NCBI RefSeq assembly: GCF_001653755.1
Contig: NZ_CP015125.1
Location: 2,737,501-2,801,500, forward strand
DNA from: Dokdonia donghaensis DSW-1
GTDB taxonomy: Bacteria; Bacteroidota; Bacteroidia; Flavobacteriales; Flavobacteriaceae
DNA length: 64,000 nt
Direction of reading: 5' to 3'
Positions 18,910 through 27,733 of this stretch are shown one piece after another. The notes below the pieces were generated by a model. That model was given only the letters and a program-made list of their open reading frames with translations, was not told where the DNA came from and made no database searches. The stretch's first letter is position 1; each line of letters opens with the position of its first letter. Both the position numbers and the translations under genes were made by a program.

Positions 18910-21699
18910 TTGCAAACAAAAACTGGACTCCTTCTTATTATCTGCTCACTTTGCTTGCTGCCACTACTTACAGTAAATGCTCAGGACGTTCCATCCAAGA
19001 ATGATGCCAGACGTGTACCGCCTCAAGACACCACCCTTATGCAGAGTGCTACAGAGGGTTTTCAAACTCTTGCTAAACCAGTAGACACTCTAACTACAAA
19101 AGACATCACCGTAGAGGAACTACTCTCAACACCTCAAGACTCTATAAAGAAAAAACCAGAAACACTTACAGACAAAGTAACCTATAAGGCTACAGACTAC
19201 CAGCGTATCTCACAGCGCAAAAAGAAAATATACCTATATAACGAGGCAGAGATTCTTTATGAGGATATGAAAATTAATGCCGGAGAGATCATACTTGACT
19301 ATGAGTCTAACACGGTGTTTGCAAAAGGTATAAAAGACTCTGCTGGTAATTATTCTCAAATACCCGTTTTTGTACAAGGAGTAAATGAGGTACAACCAGA
19401 CTCTATAAAATTTAATTTTGACACGCAGCGCGCCCTCATCTATGGCTCCCGTGTAGAAGGTGCTGGAGGCCAACAAATAAACCTCAAAGCCGAACGTAGT
19501 AAACGTGTAAACGACTCTGTGGTGTTTATGAGTAATGTAAAGATCACCACCTCAGAAGATCTAGACAATCCAGAATATTACTTTTATGCTAGGCGTGTTA
19601 AGTTTGTACCTGGTAAAAAGCTAGTTGCGGGTCTTACTAATATGTACATCGCAGATGTGCCTACACCCATCGGGATTCCTTTTGCTTTTTTCCCTATGGA
19701 AAAAGAGCGTAGTGTGTCTGGCTTTATTGTACCTGGTGTGGGTGAGAGTAATGAGCGTGGCTACTCTGTAACAGATGGTGGTTACTACTTCTCACTGAGC
19801 GATTATTTTAATCTTGCGCTTACAGGAGATTACTATACTAATGGTAGTTATGCCATACGAGCAGATACAGAATATAAACTACGTTATAAATTTAACGGTC
19901 GTTTTAGTTTTAGCTCTGAGCGCATCCTTTTTAGTGAGCGAGGCTTACCAGACTTTTCTGAAACAAACACCTATAACATACGCTGGAACCACTCTCAAGA
20001 CACAAAGTCTAGTCCCAACAGTAGGTTTTCTGCCTCTGTAAACCTAGGTAGTAGTAACTTTTATAGACAATCGTTAAGCCAGGCAAACACGGGTAACTTT
20101 TTAAATAACAACTTTAGTTCTTCTGTGTCATACTCACGTACCTTCCCAGGTACGGTACCTGTAAACCTTACGGTAGCAGCAACACACTCTCAAAACTCAC
20201 AGACAGAGCAAATTACAATGTCGCTCCCTACCACACAGCTTAACGTAGATAGAATCTACCCCTTTGCAGGTAAGTCTGGGTCCAAAAAAGGGCTTATTAA
20301 AAATGTAAATCTGAGCTATGCCCTACGAGCAGATAACCGTTTTAATACCACAGATGATGAATTTTTTACCTCAGAGATGTTTGAGAGCGCTCAGACAGGT
20401 ATAAGACACAGCATCCCGATCTCTACTAACTTTAAACTCTTTAACTACATAAGTGCCTCAGTAAATGGTAACTTTGAAGAGAGCTGGGTTTTTAAAACTA
20501 TAGATCAGAGTTTTGATCAAGACACAAAAACAGTGGTACGAGATACCGTAAATGGCTTTGATGCCTACCGTACTTATAGAGGAGGTGTAAGCCTAGGGAC
20601 AACTGTATATGGTACTTTTAACTTTAAAGAAGGTAGTAAAATACAAACCATACGCCACGTGGTACGTCCTTCTATAGGGTGGTCATACACTCCTGCCTTT
20701 AGCCAGTTTTATGACACCTATGAGCGCAACGACCCTAACGATCCATTGAGTGACGTTTTTGATGAGACTGTTGAGTACTCACGTTTTGATGGAGGTTTTT
20801 TTGGAGCACCTAGTAACCAGGTGTCTAACTCAATTTCTTTTAGTCTAGCAAATACACTTGAGGCTAAGGTGAGGAGCAAAGACAGCACAGCTACAGAACC
20901 GCGGAAAATAAATCTTATAAACAATCTCAACATAAGGACCTCTTATAATATTGCGGCAGATAGTCTCAGGCTTTCTCCTATAAATATTAATGGCTCTATA
21001 CCTATAATACAAGACAAGCTCGACATCAACTTTGGTGGAAATCTAGATATCTATGCGCTTAATAGTTCTAACAGAAGAATAGACAGGCTCAATATAAATA
21101 ATGGTGGTAGCCTTTTTAGACTTACTTCTGGGCAAGCGAGTTTTGGTTACAGTTTTTCAAGTAGAGACTTTGAGAAAGGCGGTAAAAAAGATCCCGGTCG
21201 TAATACAGATCGTACAGAAAACTCAACCTTTGCTGGTGGGGGGCGCCCAGATGACTTACTGGGTCAAGGAGTAGATATTACCGGAAATAGAAATGCCGGA
21301 AGAGATGAACCAGATGAGGATGAGGAAGAAAAAGAAGTAGAATTCTACACCTTTAAAGTGCCGTGGAATTTACGTTTTGGCTATCAAGTAGGTTATGCAA
21401 ACAGTGCCAGACAAGACCAGATAAGCACCCACTCTATTGTAATAAGTGGTGATATAAAGCTAGGTAACCGCTGGACCGTAGGAGGATCTACTGGGTATGA
21501 CCTTGCAAACCCTGGTATTACTTACACCTCACTTAACTTTGCGAGAGATCTTGAGAGTTGGAATATGCGTTTTAGCTGGGTACCACCCGTAAATAATGAC
21601 TTGAGTAGAACTTCGTGGAATTTCTTTATAGGGATTACCGGTAACCTGCTGAGTGATATAAAATATGACAAACGCCGTACCCCAGACCAGCAATTATAA
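18910..21699 (+). CDS. lptD: LPS assembly protein LptD (Bacteroidota type)
   Basis: A 929-residue outer-membrane translocon that inserts lipopolysaccharide into the outer leaflet. A signal peptide (about 1-25, ending in VNAQ) is followed by a Pro/Thr-rich stretch and an OstA/LptA-like beta-jellyroll (about 95-260; YNEAEILYEDMKINAGEI). The rest is a very long beta-barrel with alternating aromatic residues to the C-terminus. An acidic loop (EPDEDEEEKEVE, near 800) precedes the last strands. Length and order match flavobacterial LptD proteins. The start is a TTG with no in-frame ATG nearby. It is divergent from the amidase gene and 53 bases upstream of ridA. Confidence 0.92.
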   Translation: MQTKTGLLLIICSLCLLPLLTVNAQDVPSKNDARRVPPQDTTLMQSATEGFQTLAKPVDTLTTKDITVEELLSTPQDSIKKKPETLTDKVTYKATDYQRISQRKKKIYLYNEAEILYEDMKINAGEIILDYESNTVFAKGIKDSAGNYSQIPVFVQGVNEVQPDSIKFNFDTQRALIYGSRVEGAGGQQINLKAERSKRVNDSVVFMSNVKITTSEDLDNPEYYFYARRVKFVPGKKLVAGLTNMYIADVPTPIGIPFAFFPMEKERSVSGFIVPGVGESNERGYSVTDGGYYFSLSDYFNLALTGDYYTNGSYAIRADTEYKLRYKFNGRFSFSSERILFSERGLPDFSETNTYNIRWNHSQDTKSSPNSRFSASVNLGSSNFYRQSLSQANTGNFLNNNFSSSVSYSRTFPGTVPVNLTVAATHSQNSQTEQITMSLPTTQLNVDRIYPFAGKSGSKKGLIKNVNLSYALRADNRFNTTDDEFFTSEMFESAQTGIRHSIPISTNFKLFNYISASVNGNFEESWVFKTIDQSFDQDTKTVVRDTVNGFDAYRTYRGGVSLGTTVYGTFNFKEGSKIQTIRHVVRPSIGWSYTPAFSQFYDTYERNDPNDPLSDVFDETVEYSRFDGGFFGAPSNQVSNSISFSLANTLEAKVRSKDSTATEPRKINLINNLNIRTSYNIAADSLRLSPININGSIPIIQDKLDINFGGNLDIYALNSSNRRIDRLNINNGGSLFRLTSGQASFGYSFSSRDFEKGGKKDPGRNTDRTENSTFAGGGRPDDLLGQGVDITGNRNAGRDEPDEDEEEKEVEFYTFKVPWNLRFGYQVGYANSARQDQISTHSIVISGDIKLGNRWTVGGSTGYDLANPGITYTSLNFARDLESWNMRFSWVPPVNNDLSRTSWNFFIGITGNLLSDIKYDKRRTPDQQL

Positions 21700-21718
21700 A
21701 TAGAGATAGCAGTAATTA

Positions 21719-21734
21719 CGCTTTCGCGAAAGCG
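21719..21734. repeat. Iterated palindrome copy 6 (between lptD and ridA)
   Basis: Perfect; the palindrome extends to the 20-mer TACGCTTTCGCGAAAGCGTA. It lies 20 bases after the lptD stop. Confidence 0.95.
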
Positions 21735-21751
21735 TACTAAAAACCATACTA

Positions 21752-22132
21752 ATGAAAAAAATAATCACAACTTCAAACGCCCCAGCACCTATAGGACCGT
21801 ACAATCAAGCAACCCTTGTAAACGGAATGTTATATACTAGCGGGCAGATTGCTATTATACCAGCAACTGGCGAGCTTTTTAAAGGAAGTATAGAAGAGGA
21901 AACTGAGCTTGTAATGCAAAGTGTAAAAGCGATTCTTACCGAAGCAGGAATGACTTTTGAAAATGTGGTAAAGACTTCCATCTTTATAAGTGATATGGAA
22001 AACTTTGGGAAGATAAACAGTGTGTATGGTAAGTACTTTAACGAGGCAACAGCTCCTGCTAGAGAAACCGTAGAAGTGGCAAACCTACCTAAATACGTAA
22101 ATGTAGAAATAAGCGTAATCGCCGCCGAATAA
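21752..22132 (+). CDS. ridA: RidA family enamine/imine deaminase
   Basis: A 126-residue trimeric cytoplasmic enzyme that hydrolyses reactive 2-aminoacrylate and related imines made by PLP enzymes. The hallmark segments are present: APAPIGPYNQA at the N-terminus, TSGQI, and a catalytic Arg in PARETVEVANLPK with Glu in the final VEISVIAAE strand. Length is exactly that of the family. It follows lptD across a gap that holds a palindrome copy and may be cotranscribed with it. Confidence 0.95.
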   Translation: MKKIITTSNAPAPIGPYNQATLVNGMLYTSGQIAIIPATGELFKGSIEEETELVMQSVKAILTEAGMTFENVVKTSIFISDMENFGKINSVYGKYFNEATAPARETVEVANLPKYVNVEISVIAAE

Positions 22133-22146
22133 TTGGTAGCTAGCCC

Positions 22147-23151
22147 TTAGTTCATAATCTTTACGAGCAACTCTTTGAGTAAATCATTACTTGCAAAGGC
22201 ACTTGCTCCTACTCCTTTACTTTTTACATCTACCTCTCTTATGAGGGCGATACAGGCGCTCACCTTTTTCATAGGGTAATTGCGAGCGGCAGTGATGTAC
22301 TCACCTACAAAAAAAGGAGAGACTCCTAGCGTTTTTGCCACAGTAGCTTTATCCTTTTGCGGTAAGCCGTGATATTTTAATATACTTGAGAAAAGGCTAA
22401 AAAGTTGCCCCACGGTAAGTACTAGCGGGTTATCTTTTGGGTTTTGTGTAAAGTACTGTGCGATGCGCTGTGCTTTTACAACGTCTTTTTCTGAGATGGC
22501 TTTACGAAGCTCAAAAATATTAAAGTCCTTACTTATCCCTATGTTCTCCTCTATGGCTTGTGGGGTAATCTCACTCCCTTTAGGTAAAATAAGCATCAGT
22601 TTATTGAGCTCATTTACCACCTTACTTAAATCATTACCTAGGTAATCTACTAGCATTTGTGCTGCCTTAGGCTGTATATGGTAGCCTTCATCTATAAGTA
22701 CACGGCGCAGCCAGTCTCCTACTTGGTTTTCATAGAGCTTCTTGCTTTCATAATGCACTCCGTGAGTTTTAAGTGCTTTTGAGAGTCCTTTGCGCTTGTC
22801 TAGTTTCTTATACTTATAAGCCACAACAAGCACTGTAGTAGGCTGTGGGTTTTTTACATAATCTACAAGCTTTTCTATTGTACGAGAGAGGTCTTGTGCT
22901 TCTTTTACAATCACCACCTGCCGCTCTGCCATCATAGGGTATCGCTTTGCATTGCTCACAATATCTTCTATAGAGACATCACGACCATAAAGTACTACTT
23001 GATTAAATCCTTTTTCGGCTTCATCAAGGAGGTTATGCTCTATGTAATCTGTGATTTGATCTATAAAATAGGGTTCCTCTCCACTTAAAAAATAGATAGG
23101 TTTTATAATCCCATTTTTAATATCGTCTACTATGTTTTTTGCGTGCTTCAC
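22147..23151 (-). CDS. holA: DNA polymerase III delta subunit
   Basis: A 334-residue clamp-loader subunit. The segment IKPIYFLSGEEPYFID at the N-terminus is the pseudo-Walker region of HolA proteins, and the chain shows the expected three-domain helical pattern to its end. I place the start at a GTG (VKHAKNIVDDIKNG), which gives the usual family N-terminus. An upstream TTG at 23193 would overlap the divergent HsdR_N gene by 6 bases. Either start is possible. The divergent arrangement with an HsdR_N-type gene is, as I recall, conserved in flavobacteria. Confidence 0.9.
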   Translation of the reverse strand: MKHAKNIVDDIKNGIIKPIYFLSGEEPYFIDQITDYIEHNLLDEAEKGFNQVVLYGRDVSIEDIVSNAKRYPMMAERQVVIVKEAQDLSRTIEKLVDYVKNPQPTTVLVVAYKYKKLDKRKGLSKALKTHGVHYESKKLYENQVGDWLRRVLIDEGYHIQPKAAQMLVDYLGNDLSKVVNELNKLMLILPKGSEITPQAIEENIGISKDFNIFELRKAISEKDVVKAQRIAQYFTQNPKDNPLVLTVGQLFSLFSSILKYHGLPQKDKATVAKTLGVSPFFVGEYITAARNYPMKKVSACIALIREVDVKSKGVGASAFASNDLLKELLVKIMN

Positions 23152-23187
23152 CTTTGGCTTTTCCCGTAGAACTCGTACTATTGTGGT

Positions 23188-23631
23188 ATGCAACAGCTCT
23201 CTTTTCCTGCATACTCATTTAGGCTCAAAAATAGCGAAAACAAAACGTTTATATTTGACATCATACGCAAAAAATTCTTGGTACTAACCCCTGAAGAATG
23301 GGTGCGACAACACGTACTTAAATGGTTGCTAGAAGATAAAGGCTATCCAGAGAGTCTTATAAATGTAGAAAAAGAAATACGCGTAGGAAATACGCGTAAA
23401 CGTTATGATATTGTCGTTTTTAAACCCGATGGATCTCTGTATATCATAGTAGAGTGCAAGGCGCCAAAGGTCCAAATCACACAAGCTACCTTTGACCAGA
23501 TAGCCAGGTATAATCTAGAGTTGCAAGCAGACCTGCTTATGGTCACAAATGGGCTCTCTCATTACTATTGTAAAGTAGACAGCGTTGCAGAGCGTTATGA
23601 CTTTTTAAGAGAACTACCAGATTATAAATAA
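23188..23631 (+). CDS. Solitary HsdR N-terminal-domain (PD-(D/E)xK nuclease-like) protein
   Basis: A 147-residue protein corresponding only to the N-terminal nuclease domain of type I restriction subunit R. The PD-(D/E)xK core is intact: Glu in the VEKEI strand, Asp in RYDIVVF and the ECK motif in IIVECKAPK, followed by Gln in the QIARYN helix. No helicase, methylase or specificity subunit is encoded nearby, so this is not a restriction system. Being head-to-head with holA suggests a housekeeping link to replication or repair, which is inference. ATG start. Confidence 0.85.
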   Translation: MQQLSFPAYSFRLKNSENKTFIFDIIRKKFLVLTPEEWVRQHVLKWLLEDKGYPESLINVEKEIRVGNTRKRYDIVVFKPDGSLYIIVECKAPKVQITQATFDQIARYNLELQADLLMVTNGLSHYYCKVDSVAERYDFLRELPDYK

Positions 23632-23648
23632 CTTAATGGGTTTTATTA

Positions 23649-23664
23649 TGCTTTCGCGAAAGCT
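23649..23664. repeat. Iterated palindrome copy 7 (between HsdR_N and glycosyltransferase genes)
   Basis: Perfect 14-bp core GCTTTCGCGAAAGC at 23650-23663. The outermost bases are T and T. Confidence 0.9.
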
Positions 23665-23694
23665 TATTAACATAAAAAAGCTTTTATTTGCACC

Positions 23695-24684
23695 GTGAAA
23701 ATTGCAATCGTCATCCTCAACTGGAATGGTAAATCGCTACTAGAACGATTTTTACCTTCTGTAGTATCCCATAGTCCAAACGCTGAAATATATGTCGCAG
23801 ATAATGCGAGTACAGATACTTCTGTTGCCTATGTTCAAGAGCAATTTAAGGAGGTCAAAATCATACAAAACTCAGAAAACGGTGGCTATCCAAAAGGTTA
23901 TAATGATGCATTAAAGCATATTATGGCAGACATCTATGTACTACTTAATAGTGACGTACAAGTTACCGAAGGCTGGCTAGAACCTATGATTGCATTGTTT
24001 GACAATCCGCTAGTAGGTGCTGCACAACCAAAAATAAAAGATCTTAAGAAGCCTACACACTTTGAGTATGCTGGAGCGGCCGGCGGCTATCTAGATGCAT
24101 TTGGTTATCCATTTTGTCGCGGGCGAATTTTTGATACCTGTGAAGAAGATACAGGTCAATATAATGACACAAGGGAAGTACAGTGGGCAAGCGGAGCTTG
24201 TCTTTTTGTAAGAGCACCTTACTTCTGGCAAGTAGGAGCGCTAGACGAAACTTTTTTTGCACATCAAGAAGAGATAGATCTTTGCTGGCGTTTACGTAAT
24301 ATGGGGTATCAAGTGCTCGCAAGTGGTGCTAGTGAAGTATTGCATCTAGGTGGTGCTACACTACCTTCAGAAAATCCTAAGAAGACATTTTATAATTTTA
24401 GGAATACCTTGTTTAATGTGATGAAGAACGTAAAGGGAATAAGAGCTTTCTTTATCGTCTTTGCACGACTTATACTTGACGGTATTGCTGGTCTTAAATA
24501 CCTTTTTGAAGGAAAGCCCAAGCATTTACTTGCCATTGTAAAAGCGCACTTTAGTTTTTATTACCACTTACCATCATTACTAGTTAACCGTATGACACTC
24601 AAGCATCCTACTCCCTACGCACAGACCTTCTCCATAGTCTGGAAGTACTTTGTTCAAAAAAAGCAGTACTTTAAGGACCTGTAA
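23695..24684 (+). CDS. Glycosyltransferase family 2
   Basis: A 329-residue GT-A glycosyltransferase, probably acting on cell-surface polysaccharide or lipid-linked sugars. The N-terminus IVILNWNGKSLLERFLPSV is characteristic of rhamnosyltransferase-like GT2 enzymes. The metal-binding acidic motif appears as LLNSDVQV near 85, with the acceptor-side ED-like HQEEIDLCWRLR near 190. The C-terminal 90 residues are hydrophobic and basic and may bind the membrane. GTG start. No neighbouring polysaccharide genes, so the acceptor is unknown. Confidence 0.88.
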   Translation: MKIAIVILNWNGKSLLERFLPSVVSHSPNAEIYVADNASTDTSVAYVQEQFKEVKIIQNSENGGYPKGYNDALKHIMADIYVLLNSDVQVTEGWLEPMIALFDNPLVGAAQPKIKDLKKPTHFEYAGAAGGYLDAFGYPFCRGRIFDTCEEDTGQYNDTREVQWASGACLFVRAPYFWQVGALDETFFAHQEEIDLCWRLRNMGYQVLASGASEVLHLGGATLPSENPKKTFYNFRNTLFNVMKNVKGIRAFFIVFARLILDGIAGLKYLFEGKPKHLLAIVKAHFSFYYHLPSLLVNRMTLKHPTPYAQTFSIVWKYFVQKKQYFKDL

Positions 24685-24767
24685 GAAATCTATAAATATG
24701 TGTTAACGATGATCCACAAGCAAGTGGGTTTCGTACATTTATAAAACATTTAAAAGTTAAACAACAT

Positions 24768-25631
24768 ATGAAACGATTATTGATTGCTGGTATCACCAGC
24801 GCTTTACTCTTAACTTCTTGCGTTTCTAAAAAAGAATATGCTGCGCTAGAAGCAAGACAGCAAGAAACTCAAGACCTTTTAAACTCTGCTACGGTTAAGC
24901 TTAACGCTTGCCTTGAAGAAAAAGCTAGTGCAACCACTCGTGTAAAATCACTTGAAGAGCGTGTAGCCGAGATGAGAAAAGATAAGAACAATCTTATACA
25001 AAGTTCTAAAGACCTTACAGTTCTTACTAAACAAGGCGCTGTAAATCTTGAGAAATCACTAGAGAGCCTAAAAGAAAAGGATCTTAAGATTAATAGACTA
25101 CAAGATGCACTTACTAAAAAAGATAGTGTAACCCTTGCTCTAGTAACTAGCCTTAAACGTGAGGTAGGTATTAATGATCAAGACATTGAGATTAATGTAG
25201 AGAAAGGAGTCGTATTTATATCGCTTTCTGACAAAGTTCTCTTTAAGAGCGGTAGCTACCAGATTACCTCTAGAGCAGAAGAGATTTTAGGTAAAGTGGC
25301 TACAGTTATAAATAGTAAACCAGATTTTGAAGCGCTAGTAGAAGGTCACACAGATAACGTACCGTATAATAGAGGGGTCCTTATAGACAACTGGGACTTA
25401 AGTGCAAAAAGAGCAACGGCTATTGTGCGTAAGCTTGTAGAGCTAGGTGCAAACCCTGCACAACTTATTGCAGCTGGACGAAGTGAGTTTGTACCACTTG
25501 TACCAAATGACACACCAGAAAATAAATCTACAAACAGAAGAACTAAGATTTATGTACTTCCTAAAATTGATCAATTTTATAATATGATCGAGGAGGAAAT
25601 GAAAAATATGTCTGAAGAAGAAGGGAACTAA
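24768..25631 (+). CDS. OmpA-family lipoprotein
   Basis: A 287-residue outer-membrane lipoprotein anchored at Cys18 (LLTSC). Residues about 25-125 form a coiled coil rich in Glu, Lys and Leu heptads. Residues about 145-270 are an OmpA C-terminal peptidoglycan-binding domain, with FKSGSYQI, EGHTDNVP and NWDLSAKRA plus the final NRRTKIYVLP. The probable job is tethering the outer membrane to peptidoglycan. The gene is monocistronic, closed by the hairpin at 25662. Confidence 0.92.
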   Translation: MKRLLIAGITSALLLTSCVSKKEYAALEARQQETQDLLNSATVKLNACLEEKASATTRVKSLEERVAEMRKDKNNLIQSSKDLTVLTKQGAVNLEKSLESLKEKDLKINRLQDALTKKDSVTLALVTSLKREVGINDQDIEINVEKGVVFISLSDKVLFKSGSYQITSRAEEILGKVATVINSKPDFEALVEGHTDNVPYNRGVLIDNWDLSAKRATAIVRKLVELGANPAQLIAAGRSEFVPLVPNDTPENKSTNRRTKIYVLPKIDQFYNMIEEEMKNMSEEEGN

Positions 25632-25661
25632 TTCACCTTCATTTTAACAAGATTTCATCAA

Positions 25662-25684
25662 AGGCTACCGATTAACGGTAGCCT
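25662..25684 (+). terminator. Rho-independent terminator of the OmpA-lipoprotein gene
   Basis: Stem AGGCTACCG/CGGTAGCCT with loop ATTAA, then TTTTTT, 31 bases after the stop codon. Confidence 0.88.
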
Positions 25685-25712
25685 TTTTTCGTTTATATAC
25701 ACAGTTTTTACT

Positions 25713-25831
25713 CGATTAAAGACACTGTTAAATCCAAAATCATCGATTAAATACACAAATTATACGATTAAATGTTAAAATTTTGTGCTTTTCGTCGATA
25801 ATCGAGAAAAAAGTGTTGTTTACCGATTAAA
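25713..25831. promoter_or_regulatory. Four CGATTAAA boxes upstream of the LRR gene
   Basis: Exact CGATTAAA at 25713, 25744, 25765 and 25824, all in the same orientation, plus a related CGATAATCG at about 25796. The last box sits inside the spacer of the predicted promoter. This looks like an operator array for an unknown regulator. Spacing is irregular (31, 21 and 59 bases). Confidence 0.55.
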
Positions 25832-25845
25832 CATACTTACATTTG
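25816..25845 (+). promoter_or_regulatory. Predicted Bacteroidota promoter of the LRR gene
   Basis: TTG at 25816-25818, 19-base spacer, then TACATTTG at 25838-25845, a good match to TTG-N19-TAnnTTTG. The start codon follows after 27 bases, so the leader would be about 20 bases. Confidence 0.65.
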
Positions 25846-25872
25846 AGTAACCCAATCATAAATAAGAGAACT

Positions 25873-26634
25873 ATGAAATCAATTACACTAACTATCCTTT
25901 GCTTCTTTTTTACAGCTTTTGCAATTGCAGAAATTAGCCCAGCTCAAAAACAAGCCCTTGTAGATTTATACAACAGTACAAATGGTAATGAGTGGACAAA
26001 CTCTTGGGATCTTAACGATTCTCCAGAAAACTGGAAAGGTGTAACTATCTTTAGAGATCAAGTTCTTGCACTTAGTTTAAGAGACAACAACTTAACAGGT
26101 ACATTACCTGCCTCTTTAAGTAACTTAACTTCTCTTAAAGTACTTAATTTACACAACAACAAACTAGAAGGAACAATACCAGCAAGTCTTGCTACTATAA
26201 AAGGGTTAAAAACAATTAACCTATCTCTTAATAGATTAGAAGGAACAATACCTACAAATATTCTTGCAATGGGTTCGCTTGAGTATTTAGATCTTTTCTT
26301 TAACCGTCTTGAAGGTTCATTACCAGTAGATCTTTCTGGATTAAAAAAACTGAAAAGATTAAGTATTTACAGCAATGATTTAGAAGGTGAGTTACCTAGC
26401 TCAATCACTAGTCTAACTAACTTAAAAGAATTACAAATTAACAGTAACAAGTTTAGTGGTGAGTTACCAGAAGGAATAGCAATGTTGCCATCTTTAAAGA
26501 AACTAAGTGTTTTTGATAATGATTTTAGCGGTGAGTTTCCAAACAGCATCAACACATTAAGTTTAGATGAGTTAGTTTACCACGATAACAACTTCTCTAC
26601 AGTAGCATCAGACGCCCTAGCTGGCGGAGAATAA
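25873..26634 (+). CDS. Secreted leucine-rich-repeat protein
   Basis: A 253-residue exported protein. I choose the ATG giving MKSITLT; the TTG at 25843 lies within the predicted promoter. A signal peptide (about 1-19) is followed by a capping motif with NGNEWTNSWDL of the plant-type LRR N-cap. About seven LRR units of 24 residues follow (LxxLxLxxNxLxGxLPxxL), from about residue 65 to 240. There is no visible sorting domain or anchor at the C-terminus. It probably binds protein or glycan outside the cell; the ligand is unknown. The gene has its own promoter and terminator. Confidence 0.88.
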   Translation: MKSITLTILCFFFTAFAIAEISPAQKQALVDLYNSTNGNEWTNSWDLNDSPENWKGVTIFRDQVLALSLRDNNLTGTLPASLSNLTSLKVLNLHNNKLEGTIPASLATIKGLKTINLSLNRLEGTIPTNILAMGSLEYLDLFFNRLEGSLPVDLSGLKKLKRLSIYSNDLEGELPSSITSLTNLKELQINSNKFSGELPEGIAMLPSLKKLSVFDNDFSGEFPNSINTLSLDELVYHDNNFSTVASDALAGGE

Positions 26635-26692
26635 TTTATTAGCTTACGAGCTAGTAAGCCCCCCAAATCTTTTTATTAGATTTAGTTAAGAG

Positions 26693-26710
26693 CCTCTTCC
26701 TTTGAAGAGG
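26693..26710 (+). terminator. Terminator of the LRR gene
   Basis: Stem CCTCTTC/GAAGAGG with a 4-base loop, then TTTTT, about 60 bases after the stop. A second short inverted repeat GCTTAC/GTAAGC lies between it and the gene. Confidence 0.78.
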
Positions 26711-26719
26711 TTTTTCTAT

Positions 26720-27337
26720 TTATAGCTCTGGGCTTCCTTTTCCTTCCCTTATAAGAATAGGCTCATCACCTGTAAGATCAATTACGGTAGAAGGTATATT
26801 ACCACCGTAACCCCCGTCTACTATTACGTCTACCCTATTTTGCCATTTCTCAAAGATGAGCTCTGGATCTGTGGTGTACTCTATCACCTCATCTTCATCA
26901 TAAATAGACGTAGATACAATAGGATTTCCTAGTGCACGTACAATGGCTCTTGTAATCTCATTATCTGGTACACGTATACCCACTTCCTTCTTTTTCTTAA
27001 AAGAGCTAGGCAAGTTATTATTACCAGGTAATATAAAGGTATACGGTCCCGGCAGGGCACGTTTTAATATTTTAAAGGTCTTTGTATCTATCTGTCGTAC
27101 ATAATCTGAAAGGTTGCTTAAATCTTCACACACAAAAGAAAAGTTTGCCTTTGCAAGCTTTACGCCCTTTATCTGGGCCACCTTTTCTAGTGCTTTTGCG
27201 TTTGTGATATCACAGCCCAGTGCATATACAGTATCACTTGGGTAAATAATAAGACCACCAGCTTTTAAAATCTTTACAATTTGCTTGAGATCTTTAGGGT
27301 TTGGGTTTTCCTCGTAGAGTTTTATAAACTGTGACAT
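26720..27337 (-). CDS. Sua5/YciO/YrdC family protein (threonylcarbamoyl-AMP synthase-like)
   Basis: A 205-residue protein of the YrdC fold. Signatures are GGLIIYPSDTVYALGCD near 30-45, KIKGVKLAKAN (variant of the KxxxR nucleotide site), and PGPYTFILPG followed by GIRVPDN and GNPIVSTS. Family members make threonylcarbamoyl-AMP for tRNA t6A. The LAKANFSFVCEDLSNLSDY segment is closer to the YciO branch, whose role is less clear. Start ATG. It is convergent with the LRR gene. Confidence 0.85.
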   Translation of the reverse strand: MSQFIKLYEENPNPKDLKQIVKILKAGGLIIYPSDTVYALGCDITNAKALEKVAQIKGVKLAKANFSFVCEDLSNLSDYVRQIDTKTFKILKRALPGPYTFILPGNNNLPSSFKKKKEVGIRVPDNEITRAIVRALGNPIVSTSIYDEDEVIEYTTDPELIFEKWQNRVDVIVDGGYGGNIPSTVIDLTGDEPILIREGKGSPEL

Positions 27338-27411
27338 AGCTTGACATTTAGATAGGTTAAAATTACAAAGAATAACAGCGCCATAAAGACGCTGTGTATA
27401 ATTAGGAAGTA

Positions 27412-27627
27412 TTATGCGTCTGCGCGTTCTACTTCACTTTCTAGCTTGAGTACATTTGTACCGTCTTCTTGCTCTATGTAGAGGGCTTTATTCCCTTCTT
27501 CGCCGTCGCGGGTGACCTCGTTTCCTTTTATGGTGCGGGTGACACTCTTTGTAAATGTAGACTGTACTTTACCCTCTGCTGTGCCGTTTCCCCAGCTCCA
27601 TTTTACTTTTGTTCCTTCTTTAATCAT
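27412..27627 (-). CDS. TUDOR-like small protein (DUF2945/HVA1 family)
   Basis: A 71-residue basic-acidic protein. The whole length fits the short SH3-like barrel of the hypervirulence-associated TUDOR family: KEGTKVKWSWGNGTAEGKV followed by alternating strands and ALYIEQEDGTNVLKLESEV. Function is unknown; nucleic-acid or protein binding is possible. ATG start, no signal peptide. Confidence 0.82.
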   Translation of the reverse strand: MIKEGTKVKWSWGNGTAEGKVQSTFTKSVTRTIKGNEVTRDGEEGNKALYIEQEDGTNVLKLESEVERADA

Positions 27628-27733
27628 CTTGTTTTTTATTTAAAGTTAGGGAGTTTGCTCCAAACTCTATAAAAAACTAACGCAACCTTAACATAAAAAG
27701 CACATCTACACGTTAGTACTTAAAACTATCTTA

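Noticed and set aside
23188..23631. Type I restriction-modification system
   Set aside because: Only an HsdR N-terminal-like domain is present, with no helicase, methylase or specificity gene nearby.
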